Below, piece after piece: positions 34,441 to 45,480 of a stretch of 64,000 bases of DNA. Below the pieces are notes generated by a model. That model saw only the letters and a program-made list of their open reading frames with translations, was not told where the DNA came from and did not search any database. A program made the position numbers and the translations under genes. This DNA comes from Platycnemis pennipes (Eukaryota > Arthropoda > Insecta > Odonata > Platycnemididae): the NCBI GenBank assembly GCA_933228895.1, contig OW121848.1, forward strand, positions 141,192,615 through 141,256,614. The letters are read 5' to 3'. Numbering within the stretch: the first letter of the stretch is position 1; the number at the start of each line of letters is the position of its first letter.

Positions 34441-35395
34441 ATATTGACAATCTCTCTTTTTATTTCCTCTTTAATATACTTTTTATGTCTATTTTCCATT
34501 TTGCTTCATTATCAGTTAACAGTCGTACATGTTTAAGCTATGATTATGCACGGTTTGAGCCCAAAGATATTAAGATCTTAGGATACAATATATGATATTA
34601 TTTCAAGTCTATGTTTCTCCTTCATAATTACCTAATATCCCTACTTTAAACGCTACTTTTGAAAAACTGAGTCTGCTGAATCGTATATAACTTGTTTCAT
34701 TTAATACACAGAGTACAAATACCTTGTTTTTTGTCTATATGTTGTCTTTTCCTGTAGAACAAAATTACATGAGAACGTCACTCTTTGAATTCTCTCTGAG
34801 GTATGGCTCAATTAATCTATCATAGAGAATGCAAAATAATGAAGAAATGATCGTTGAAATAACTCGCTGACTTTTTAAATGCACGATCACTCCCCAAGTC
34901 TCTGAAAGTTTGGATAGATTTTATCCGGACTCTGAATTGCGTAAGTGTGAATGCATTATGGGAGAGAAACTGTCAAAACAAAGCACTGGAATTCACCACT
35001 TACAATAAGGCGAGTTCCTGTTTGTGTCCTATCCAGCCTCAATTCTGATCCAAAACGACTGCTCAGGCCATCGGGCATTTCTTAAAGCTTCCCTTCGCTT
35101 CTTTGTTTCAGAGATAAACGTGCATTTTATGTATATTTTCACATAAAAGACCTTCCATTTCGCGCGATAAAGAGCAGTTTCAGGATTTTTACGACGAAAT
35201 GAAAGACTTGTAGTGATTGATGTTCAGGTGTTTTTCATGTCGCTCGGAACGTTTGCGAGGAACTTATTTAATGCTTCGTGGCGAACTCGGATAACTACTT
35301 ATCTTCATTCACGCTCATACACCGATAATAATGAACATATTTCCCTGACTGATGTTCCGGGTACCCTTTTGTGAGCGTCTATTATTGATCTTGTT
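34441..35395. other. AT-rich non-coding stretch
   Basis: A good acceptor-like site (CTTCTTTGTTTCAG, ending about 35111) is not followed by a recognisable exon. Nothing else seen. Confidence 0.45.
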
Positions 35396-36370
35396 TCAGG
35401 CGTTTCTCGCCATCTCCGCCCCTCCTCTCACCTCCAATAGATTCGTGCTCCATTGAGTTTCGTCGAGCGAATGGAATCCGCGACCCGGGTTCTCGAGTCA
35501 TTTCGGCGATTTTTCCTGCCTTTAGTTTACCCTTTTACATCCCGGTTACCTTTCGGTTGGAAAGTTTTTTTTTATTTGCTCTCGCGATCAGACGTGGAGT
35601 TTCCAACTAGACTGTTTCCGTCAATAAAAGGAGTTAACCATCTATCTCGCTTCATTTCCTTCTCTCTGCACCTTTCCCTCAGCATCCCTGGCCTTTATCC
35701 CCGGCCCCACCGCTTCCTCCCACGCCTTCCCCTCCAAATCTCTCCCATCCTCCCCCTCCAACCCCCGCTATCTCGCCTTTAACCCCCCTCCTCCCTTTGC
35801 CACTCCCTTAAATTCCACGAAGCACCCCCCTCCCCCTCTCTCCATCCTTCTCCCGCCGTGCAGAGCTGAACCCTCCCCCACCCTCCTCGGAGGAACCCCC
35901 CTCCGAAAACCCTAGCGGCCCGGCCTCCTTCCTTCCGGCTCCTCTCTCCTCACCACCACGCTTCCCCTCTTCCGCGAAACCCTTTGCCCCTACCACCCCC
36001 ACCTCCTCGCTCCGTTCCCTTCTCCAAACCACATCGCGCCAACCTTTATCCACTTCCCAAATGCGCATGGATTCCCTTCCCCTCATCCCGTACCCTCTCG
36101 ATCATCGTCTCGTCCCATTTCGAGTCTTTCTCGAAGGCTTAAGGCGCATTTACACCGGAGGATTTTTGTGTTGTAACGTGGAGGGTTTTTATCTCTCTCT
36201 CTCTCCTTTTCAAAGACGTCCAACCCATTCCACGTCCTTTTAGTCCGTCTGTTTACGGGCCCTGAGAGGTGTTACACTGCCGAAAACATTTTTGCTCTCT
36301 TCCCTTCGGTGAGATCGCGTTTCTACTTCACCTCGGGCTTAGCTCTCTTCCACACAGCTCTTATCACCGC
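35396..36370. other. GC island, pyrimidine-rich on plus
   Basis: 35640-36060 is mostly C and T, with CCCCCTCC runs; the flanks to 36370 stay CpG-rich. The 92-codon minus frame is Glu/Gly/Arg low complexity. Confidence 0.5.
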
Positions 36371-37250
36371 GTCTCGGTGTAGTTGCTTCCGCCGGAATGT
36401 ATTTATGACAGTTTTCCTCATGCATTGTTAGAATTGTTCTCAATCGTGAAATACATGTGGGATATTGAACCTTGAAAACTTAGTTTAACTGACATGAATG
36501 ATATTATTCGGGGAATGTTTTCCATCTTTTGTATGTGTTCACTCGCAGGTCCTTCAGATTTAGTTATTTATAGCTCAATTAATTTATGTCCATTTGCATA
36601 CGCATTTTAGACCGAGAAGAATTTCAACGAATATGAACCCCCAAAAGACATTTTGTTCTGGTGTACTAAAAACTGAATTTTAGTCGCCTGGGCATTTTGT
36701 TGATGAAAAACAGGCAGGCTACGGAACCATCACCGGAATTGATAACTGGGTGATTACGAAAGATTACTTTGGTACATACATGTTTGAAAGTTAATTCTCT
36801 TTTTAATGCTGATGCCAAATGGCATGCCTGTATATATGATAGATTCAAAGAAAAGGATAAGAATTAAGGTATAATACGCTTGAACATGAAATTGGAAATA
36901 AAGAAAATTTTGTCTAGTAAAAATTTATAGTTATTGGAGGAGTGCGTTCGTATGGATGGCAGAAAGTGTATTGAGTTTTTTGTTTTTAACCAACTGAAAT
37001 CATTGATACAGTGAAAAATAAGAATTAATGATGTCTTGAACCACATTAATGCACCTACTTAGAGGTCTACACCCAACTCCTTTATTCGGAGAGAGGTCCA
37101 TTGATACAGTGAAATTTTTGATTAATGTATGAAACGAATGTGTACATATTGTAACCAGTGATTTTTTCTTTATATCCTTTGGGGATAGAATACGGATGCC
37201 TCCTAAACCTCAAATTCATTAAAAATTGCTATGTAAATAACTATTTTGGA
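36371..37250. other. AT-rich non-coding, nothing recognised
   Basis: No repeat or exon recognised. Confidence 0.55.
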
Positions 37251-37412
37251 CTATATTTTCTTGTGAACATTTGTATATAGGCGGTAATATTTTTTCTCTT
37301 GGAATAGTGTGCCTTTGAAACGTGCATCAAAGCGGCTGATTTGCACCTTCGCCGGATGTGTCGCTACTTGCCAATCTTGATCCAACCCTTGTTGTGGCGT
37401 ATACACACTCAT
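37251..37412 (-). CDS. Duplicated 53-codon ORF, copy B (intact), unknown protein
   Basis: Intact frame from ATG (37412-37410) to TAG (37253-37251) on the minus strand, 53 residues. It begins MSVYTPQQGLDQDW, continues VATHPAKVQISRFDARFKGT, then LFQEKKYYRLYTN, and ends VHKKI. Copy A at 28378-28540 is about 85% identical at DNA level, keeps the same start and stop codons, and several differences are silent (for example GCA/GCG and GTT/GTC contexts). Similarity stops soon outside the frame. That pattern suggests a coding unit that was copied, or a short conserved piece of a larger mobile-element protein. No known domain; basic and rich in aromatic residues near the C-terminus. Confidence 0.4.
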   Translation of the reverse strand: MSVYTPQQGLDQDWQVATHPAKVQISRFDARFKGTLFQEKKYYRLYTNVHKKI

Positions 37413-38154
37413 ACACCGTACAAATGATCGTGATGAAGAATGAGTTTAAGGTAAGTTTAATTTGAAATATAGTGGTGAAATGATAATTGAATGATAACAC
37501 AGAAAGTTTATGTGTTTTTCACTTCCACTCCATATCGCCTGAATCTTCAGAATTTGTTGATAATTGAATGCTTTGGAATATACAAGAATCACGTTTATTC
37601 CAGCAATATTGTTGATAATGGTATAAATGACGTGTTGAGGCTACAGGATATGTTGGGTAGCAACCATTCACATAACCGACGAAGTCCGTTGTAAAGTTAT
37701 TTTTCCAACTGAATAATATTTTATGTCAACATAGTTTTCAAGTCATTCGAAAACTATTGTAACAACTGATTTGACTCTTCACCTTTCACGACTGGTTCTT
37801 TACAATCATTTCACATAAAGAATTTTATGCAGTGGAATTTCTAAATAATGAACTAGTGGGTACATGTAGCTGGCTGAAAATCAATTCCTTAGTTCAATAA
37901 ACCAACTGATATCATAGATATGGCTCGTCATAATGATAAATACCGTCTTTAATGAAAGAGATACCTAGATGATCCATTCCTATGATCACAAGAATTAGCA
38001 CACTTGTAGAAGTGTATTCATTCGCAGCTTTTGAACTTGTTGGGTAAAATACTTTAGCAAGTTTCTGAGAGTTGAAGGAGATCTTGGAATCTGTCAATGA
38101 TATAGGATTGCCTTAATACTACTGGTGACTCCTTTTGGCTATTTCACTTTTTCT
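37413..38154. other. AT-rich non-coding, nothing recognised
   Basis: No repeat or exon recognised. Confidence 0.5.
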
Positions 38155-39143
38155 CAGTCATCTTCATCATCGGTCAACAATCCTAGGATTGGTTTGACGC
38201 AGCCTTCCACTCGATTCTTCTATCGGCCAACCTCTTCATATTGACGTTGCTCCTCTCTTTTACATCTTGCAAAACTTGCTCCATATACCTCATACGAGGC
38301 CTGCCTTTTCCATTCTACCCGTTCACTTTTCCCTCGACGATTGTCTTCCTCAGGTCATTGTGTCTTAAGATGTGGCCTATTAAGTTGTCCTTTTCTTTTT
38401 AAGGTTTTCTGTAGACATCTCTTTTCTCCCAATCTTCTTAAGACTTCTTCGTTTGTCACTCGATCGATCCATTGTATCTTTATAATTCTTCGGTAGCGCC
38501 ACACGTCAAATGCTTCCGGCATGGACTTCTCTACTGCTGTTATTGTCTATGCTTCCCTGCCATATGGTAGAATGCTCCAGATGTATGTTCTAATGAAATG
38601 TTTCCTCACTTCCAAGCTTGTATTTGCACCTGTAAGCAGAATCTTCTTCTGGTAAAATGCCCTTTTCGTTTGGGCAATTCTACTGGCAATTTCTCTTTTA
38701 CTTCGTCCATCGCTGGTTGCTCGTCTTCCCAGGTAGCAGAACTCTTCCACCTCCTCGATTTTTTGTTTTCCTAGTCTAACATTGGTCCTGGCTTTCTTTT
38801 TCCTACTGCATACCAATACCCTAGTTTTCGTTTTATTGATCTTCAGACGATATCTGGTCATTGTTCATTTCATATTTCCTAGTGTCTTACTTAATCTCCT
38901 TCTAATTCTGCCATGACTGCTATACCATCGGTGAATAGTAGCATGCTGATTTTCTCCCCATGGGTATTTATGGTACAATCCACGTCAAATGCCCTCTCCA
39001 AATCTACAAATGCAACAAACGTCGGTATATTCTTCTCTATTCTCTTCTCTATAAGTAGCCTGTGGACCAAAATCGCTTCTCTTGTGCCCTTGTTTCTTCT
39101 CGGGTTCAGAAGAAACAAGGGCACAAGAGAAGCGATTTTGGTC
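38155..39143 (-). pseudogene. Non-LTR retrotransposon (LINE) RT remnant, RTE/Jockey-like
   Basis: Reading down the minus strand: NKGTREAILVHRLLIEKRIE and FVDLERAFD (RT motif A, about 39110-39010); then, after a deletion of roughly 100 residues of the palm, INTHGEKISMLLFTDGIAVMAE (about 38970-38905), where the catalytic FADD is now FTDG; then YRLKINKTKT..R, the EVEEFCYLG and TKRAFYQKK segments and the RTYIWSILPYG block (38860-38547); then VWRYRRIIKIQWIDRVTNEE, and a short basic C-terminus ending near TDDEDD. The order is that of the endonuclease/RT polyproteins common in arthropods. The deletion, the lost Asp and frameshifts below 38547 make it inactive. The exact clade cannot be assigned without alignment. 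Confidence 0.9.
39065..39143. repeat. Perfect 36-bp palindrome arms at LINE head-to-head junction
   Basis: Arm 39065-39100 is an exact inverted copy of 39108-39143, with a 7-bp spacer (CGGGTTC). The right arm belongs to a second, oppositely oriented piece of the same LINE. Weaker similarity (CAGGCTTCTTA against CAGGCTACTTA) continues just past the arm before ending. Confidence 0.95.
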
Positions 39144-39434
39144 GCCCTCAGGCTTCTTAATATAGTAATATATCTATCCTTAGGACAAATAAAATATATG
39201 CGTGGAGAAGAATACAGTAAATGACCTCCTGAAGATGGTATCAGTTAGCTTCAATTTGGGTTTTTCTTGCTGCTTACGGCGAGTATAACTTTAAAAAATT
39301 TAGACTATTCTTCTAATGAGCTGTCATGTCCATTCTTAATATACTAACCTGTATGTGAAACACGCAGGAACATGGTCAAAGGGCGTTACAACTAGCATTT
39401 CCTCTTAAATCTCAAGTTGGTGTTTTTCATGAAT

Positions 39435-39789
39435 ACCAACAACACCCGGAATCGGGTTGGTGTGGAGTCTAGAGTACTGGCATCCCATCCCGAGGGCCCG
39501 ATTCGATTCCCGGCAGTGGTGGATTTTTTCAGTGGAAAACCGATCCCCACTTGAGTGTCTAGTGGAGGGAATTTCAAGTTCAGTACGTCCGTCCGTCGGT
39601 TGGGACGTTAAGCCGTGGTCCCCTTGGCTCCTTTCGTTAAGAGTAGGCTAATGCCGACTCCGGGTTTCTCTCCACCCTTCCTCCGTTTCCTGAAAACTCC
39701 TACCGTTACCCAATTACCCACCTATCCTAAATGGCGCAAATGACCTCAGCAGTTGTTCGCCTTCCCTGATTAACCAACCAACAACACCC
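39435..39789 (+). mobile_element. Full-length tRNA-derived SINE with 13-bp TSD
   Basis: Direct repeats ACCAACAACACCC at 39435-39447 and 39777-39789 bound a 329-bp body. The head has an A-box-like GGTTGGTGTGGAGTCTAGAG (39456-39475) and a B-box GATTCGATTCC (39500-39510), one base from the consensus. A non-tRNA body follows. Two decayed fragments of the same family lie in this window (head at 24542-24640, 3' part at 22950-23047). It needs LINE machinery in trans; whether the LINE at 38155-39143 was its partner cannot be told. Confidence 0.85.
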
Positions 39790-41648
39790 CATGTTTACTG
39801 CGCTAGTCAACGTTTCTTGTTACGTGCAAAGCATGAATTTAGGCGTGTAAAAAAATACACTAATGCCATACACTCTAAGGTGTTAGAGGCAGTACTCATT
39901 CACTTCTTCGTGGCCTCCTCTTTTCTTCTGCATAGTGCTCTCATACCCAAGTGTCCTCTTTATTGACGTTCAAGTGGTATCTGGGTAATATATTTTCTAG
40001 TTTAACTGGGGTCATCCTCAAATATCTTTCCGTACCATGACCTCCATGTCCGCTGTATTGTTGTTTTTTTTTTGGTATTTTCATATTTCTCATGCCGAAA
40101 TATTCATATTTAATAATGAGTTTGTGATTGTACAGCATAATCTATTAATAAATGAAGGCAGTAATATAGGTGACGATGTAAAAAAAAGTTGGAGATCATT
40201 CCAATAAATTTTGTTTTTGGTGCGCGCTAACTTATTTATTATCAGGACGTGCTGATATGCATAGGGAAACCATCTTTGTATTGTATTGAACCCCTATACC
40301 TGTAAATCCGGAAATATTTAGATAGATATCTCTCATGTTCAACTGATTTTCATGATCTCTGAGTATTTATTGTAATATTAGTTGAGGATTTATAATTTAC
40401 GCTATGTATACATGAGACCAAGAAGCGTTGTTGATTTATTTTACCCCTTTTAATTTTATCAGTAGAAGTGTCTTCGCAGCGAGTACTATTCATTTATAGA
40501 TTACCTAAGCTGCAGTCTTACTGTGAAGTGGCTACTACCTATTACATTTTGTTTTTCAGAACTTGTTGTGGAACCGCAGCAGTTTTATGCAGAAAATTGT
40601 CTTAGAAACTATTGCGTTTCAAACGTAACGTGACATTATCGGATGCTAACAGCGGGAAGTTAATGACGGTGACATAGCAAATGTTTTTTTCTTTATATAG
40701 ATTATATTTGAAAATAACTGCTATGTTAGTGGACTGATTGATGGCTACTAACTGCTGCCGTGTCTAATTCATCTGTTGAGTATCTCACAAGTCACCTCCA
40801 GGGTGTATGAGATCTTTGTCAAGAAAGTTTTACGCGGTTTACAAACACTAAAAAATATGTTGCTAGGTAATAAGAAAATCTGGTTTTAGTTAGAGATTCT
40901 TTATGCACGTGTTATTAAATTATTGGAAACAATGGACAAGAATGTTTAATGGGTTAGACTAATGTTTGAATTCACTGTGATATTTTATTTCATAGAGCAC
41001 AGATGGTTTCAGTTACTATGAGCTAGTAGAGTTAAGAATTATTTTTGGATTCCTGCATGTTCTCAAACTATTTTCCAACGACATTAGAGAGAGATCGAAT
41101 TTTGATTTTAATTTTAATATTAAGTCTAAATGTATTAGTCCGATAGCTATTCCCATCTGCTTCTGGTTAGATATTTTTTCTTCTTGGTCGAGATCCTAAC
41201 AAAAATGTGAAAACGACATTTCACGATTTTGGCCGATCTTCTCTTTTCGGGTTCCATCGCCAGAGCGGATCTTACCTCGTGTATATCCCATTTGCTGGCG
41301 TCTTTCTCTAAGTGAGGGATGACGAGGATAAATTAGCGTCTTTCTCCTACCCTCTCTTCGTACATGAGGGAAATATATAACTGCCCTTCGAATCGGGTCG
41401 TTGGAACAACTCTTCCCCTCCGTTAATTTCATTTACCCTAAGTATCTGGATCAATATCTCCAATAAATGTTTAGAGTGCTAAAATAAACTGAATCTAAGC
41501 GAGCGTGATTCCTCCTCCGCTCTCATTCCTCAGCGTGTCTTGTGCCATCACGTCTCCGTCCTTAGTGGCCAAATCCATCTCATACTTTCAAACTTCCTCC
41601 CTCATCATTTAGTGGATTCATAATTTTCGGTTCCCCTTCTTCCGAAAT
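39790..41648. other. AT-rich non-coding stretch, nothing recognised
   Basis: Frames of up to 78 codons without domains. No repeat boundary seen. Confidence 0.5.
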
Positions 41649-41649
41649 A

Positions 41650-41707
41650 CATCAACGTCTACATAATACCTTCCGAACCACAACGAGGGTGTGTGCCAGG
41701 AGGTGGA
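41650..41707 (-). repeat. Inverted LINE 3'-tail
   Basis: ACATCAACGTCTACATAATA, then CGAGGGTGTGTGCCAGGAGG, is the diverged reverse complement of 42043-42098. The two together bound a 449-bp unit. Confidence 0.6.
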
Positions 41708-41799
41708 GATATGCAGTACTTACATGCAATACAGATGAAATCTATTAGAGAAATTTAAAACGGATGACTTTACTGAATATGTTAGGTATATATTAAAAA

Positions 41800-42099
41800 C
41801 ACCAGCGTATTATGCTAGATTCGACCAGATAATTAAGATTAGAGGGATAGATTGTCATACCGATAGATTCAAAATGTCATTTTTCTCCCGTGCTATAAGA
41901 GAACACAATACGCAACAAATAAAATAGGTAGGAAGGTGTAATTTTGTTAGAGTAATCTGTAGTGCATGATGTATGTATTAACAACCAATACCTTTATTAC
42001 TGTGTAGATAGATGTGTGTCAGTAGTACAGGTTTGGAGATCATCACCCCCTGCCATACACCCTCGCAGTGTCTTGCAGGGTATCGCGTGGATGTAAATA
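41800..42099 (+). pseudogene. LINE 3' end: RT-protein C-terminus and tail
   Basis: On the plus strand at about 41812-41926 one frame reads KIRGIDCHTDRFKMSFFSRA then IREHN, matching the common non-LTR retrotransposon C-terminal pattern (R..KY..SFFPRTI.EWN), and ends in TAG. A 3' untranslated part follows, and the conserved tail CACCCCCTGCC..CTTGCAGGGTA..GGATGTAAAT ends near 42099. Only the last 40 or so codons survive. The clade is probably Jockey/CR1-like, by the C-terminal motif only. Confidence 0.55.
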
Positions 42100-42589
42100 C
42101 ACGTGCAGATGAATTATGGGATGCAGCACTACCACTTCATGGACACATGTTAGAATTAAGGGTCACGTGCAACTAGATGGTTAGTGACTACATATTAATG
42201 AATTGATTAGACTGGTTAGAAAAAGTTTTTCTTGAATATATTTTTCAGTATTTCCCTATCGTGCATAAATACTCGTGGCACAAATACTGAAACACCCAAG
42301 GCACAAAACACACAAATGCACAAATACTCGCGGCATCTGCGTTATCTCTGAAAATGAATGTGTATCTTGTGCCCAAATCGCATCTAACTCCTCGGCATAG
42401 CGCCACGTCGTTTCAGCATTCCATGATGCGGACTTTGGTTATTTAAAGAATCGTGCTTTAAAGGCACAGGAAGCACAATCCGCATCGTGATTCTTGTTTT
42501 TTCCAAACCTCAGCCCAGAGAGCGATAATTTTTTGTGACTCTCTCTTTTTCCCCGTGTCCCATCGTAACCGCCTGTCTCACTGCCTGCC
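42100..42589. other. Non-coding; small imperfect tandem
   Basis: CACAAATACTGAAACACC and CACAAATACTCGCGGCA-type words recur at 42264-42336. Nothing else recognised. Confidence 0.4.
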
Positions 42590-43110
42590 TCACCCTTCAT
42601 TTGCTTTGCTCTCTCTTTCTCCACTTATTCGCTACTCTCCACTTCCCCCCCCCTCCTCTTCTTGCATTCATCTCAACCCTTCTTTAACCTTATGTGTCCT
42701 GGTTCATTAACCCCGGATGGAAGCGAGTTGGAAAAGGCTCAGTCACCCCTGAATTTCCGAGAGTCGAGAATCCGGGTTCGATCTCATCTGCAGGATGCGA
42801 AGAGATCCGCCGAGACTTCTTTGCTTTTTCACTTCACCTCGTTATCGGAGGGCCTTTTCCCCCTCACTTGTTAGAAGTTTTTTTTTTTCGTCCCGCCGCG
42901 TTATCGTTACGACTAGGTCGTTTCCGGATGAACGGAGGGAAGGCTTCTCGGGTCGACTTCTCTCATATCGTCGTCTCCCTCGCCGCCTCCGCATAAAATT
43001 CCGCTGTCGCCGGGAGGGGCTCTTCGACCCGAGGCTCCCGGCGGCGTCCCGGGAATGACTCCTTTTTGTTTGTCTCGGTCGCATTTCCAGGACGGCTCTT
43101 CCTGCAATGT
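42590..43110. other. GC island with tRNA-like patch
   Basis: C/T-rich at 42590-42665, CpG-rich to 43060. At 42715-42785 a sequence with a consensus B-box (GGGTTCGATCTC, about 42774-42785) and a poor A-box (GCGAGTTGG) could be a decayed tRNA or SINE head. The frames of 64-105 codons have no domain. Confidence 0.4.
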
Positions 43111-43309
43111 GACCTGAACAGGGATGTGGTGATTGATTCGTTCCCTTCACGTATCTCATCTGATACGGATTCGCATTTAATTTCGAAAAAGTGTCCTGAT
43201 TTACTTATCTTTGTTTAGGTTCCCGATTTTAAGTGTCCTTAACTGCTCCCTTTTAATTTTAAAATGTATCTATTCCTTTTTTTAGATCAAATAAGGCGAG
43301 CATCTAATT

Positions 43310-43401
43310 TGGCTTAGTTGAAAATGTCTGAAGACCAGAATATCCAAATGCCAAATTGTTTTCTATAGTTTAATTTGGCATTTGGATATGTCTTTTTTGC
43401 C
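43310..43401. repeat. Long hairpin repeat, copy 2
   Basis: A perfect 17-bp stem (TATCCAAATGCCAAATT at 43341-43357 with 43372-43388) around a 14-bp loop, preceded by GGCTTAGTTGAAAATGT as in copy 1 (673-690). Pairing weakens further out. Both copies share a GAGC..AAATTGGCTTA-type lead-in, so homology covers about 90 bp. Confidence 0.7.
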
Positions 43402-44749
43402 TTTATAAATTTGTTTCCTAGTGTAAGGCCAAATCACATAGTAACACCTTGTGTCATCAGATTTATTATGCAAGATTTGGTTATGAAACTGAAATTTGAT
43501 TTTAAAAACGAAGAAATGAAAGAAATACCATAAATCAGTCGAAAAAATCAGAATAATGTTGCTTACAATGAAATTTCGCAAAATAGTATCATAAAATAGG
43601 TATATTGATCAATAGCCTTGCTTCCTTACAGGATATTATTCCATATAAACCGTATATTGCCGTTAAGGCTAAAATACTCTAGTATAGCCGAGGCCTAGTT
43701 ATAGGTATATATTTTGGTTCCAACGCAACATAGTGTGCGTACGTGCATGCGTATTAAAGGATTTTCAAAGCGGGTAATTTAATGCAGATGAAGCTTCTTA
43801 TGTATTTATATTGAATATATTTTCCCGATGTTTCATCAAATCTTCAAAACTTATCGGAGAATAGAACTTTTTTTAAACTTGCAAATCTGTAGATTACATC
43901 TTGTGGGAAGTAAAATATGAGTTGTGGTGATTATCTGTTGATATAAATTGGAATGAATGGAATATTAATATGTTTAAATAAAATTAACTCTTGGTTTATT
44001 CTGCTCTCTAGTTGCTATTTTGATCTTATACTTTCTTAATATCTTGGAAAATATAAGTTTGCAAGAAGCTTTGTTAGGTTTCGTTATTTTTTTCAAATAG
44101 TGATGATGTCTTATTGTGGTGGGAAACCTTTATTTTTAATGTTTTATTTTTCAACAAATATTGTTTAAAACGTGTACAAGATACGGTAACAAGCGTTGTT
44201 TCAGATTTTTAATATAATTTCTGGTGGCTTGTCTCCCTAATTAAATTGAGAGATTAAATCGTATAAGAGATTCGAAAAAGAGGTGTAGTATTATAAAAAG
44301 ACAAACGAGGTATCATTGGCTTTGAAACTGATTCTGCCCCATCGAGGAGGGAGTTATCTTAGACTGAAGGAGGCTGGACGGATGGATATGTGCATGGAAT
44401 GAATTTAACTTCTCCCTTGGCAATACCCTGCGTGAAATATTCACCTTTCAGCGAGTTTTGATTCTTTGCTCGAATCTCAAATGTTAACGACTTTATGCAT
44501 GAATTCATCAGCTCAGATTTTTAAGCTTGCATAACTAGTTGAAAAATTTATCGGATCAAAAACTTCCTGTTCCCGGTGAAACAACGGATCCATTGTAAAT
44601 GAGTTTCTCCCTTCGTGTTTATTTCCTGCAAGACAAGGGAGAAAATGAAGAAGGAAACCTTATACTACTTGCAAAAAAGTTGATCTGCGCTGAGAAAAAG
44701 TAATAAATAAAGCTAAAATGAGATCGGAACTCGAGGCTCGGGAACTCTC
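43402..44749. other. AT-rich non-coding stretch, nothing recognised
   Basis: No repeat or exon recognised. Confidence 0.55.
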
Positions 44750-45480
44750 TGTGTTGGGGACATTTTTTTTTCGCGTGAGCGCGGGGTACTTAAGTCTGAA
44801 GAAGACAAGGGAGGGGTGGGTGTCGAAAAGAGAGAGCGAAGGAGGAGGAACCTCCTGAGAAGTGGTAAATGGAAGGAGGGAAGGGGTGACGAAATGGAGG
44901 GGGGAAGTGGAGGTGGCGAGGGAAGAATAAGAGAGAGAGAGAGAGCGTCTGATCATTTTGAAAAGAGCGCATTTCGAGATAATGGCGGTGGAATCGTTAA
45001 AAAAAGAGGGCCTCTGAATTTTGCGCCAGTGGGGTGGGTCGGGAGGGTGAAGCTGCGATCGGAGGGGAATGTGGTGGAGAAGAGGGTGGTGGGGGAGCGC
45101 TTTAAAGGAGCGATGGAGGGGGGAGGGATGGGTGGGCGAGAGGGAGGCATGAGGCAGTGCCTCTCTTTAGAGTGCGGGGGGAAGGAATGAATGGCGGTGT
45201 TTGATCGTCGCCTCCTCTTCTTTGCACATACTCGAAAGCGATAAATGCCACGTTACCATTTCCCACTCTTCCCTGGGAATACATAAGCAAACGCGAGGAG
45301 AAAATGTACGTCGCCACCGTTAATTGATCCGGGCAATTTTTTCCCAGCCATTGTGCAGAGGAAGGCGGGGGTGTACGCGGGGGACATTCTAACCCCTCGA
45401 ATTTGGCAGTGCCCCCCCGCCTCGCCCACCTATGTACTCAATTCGTTCGCCCGCCGCTCCGCGGGGAGGCGAATTTTATT
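44750..45480. other. GC island, mainly purine-rich on plus
   Basis: 44800-45185 is G/A-rich, with a GAGAGAGAGAGAGAG run at about 44931-44944; CpG-rich C-runs are near 45410. The 124-codon plus frame (44816-45190) is Gly/Arg/Glu low complexity. Confidence 0.5.

Noticed and set aside
41650..42099. A classical TIR DNA transposon
   Set aside because: The ends equal a LINE tail also found singly at 21440 and 24254, and a LINE C-terminus lies inside, so inverted LINE tails are the simpler reading.
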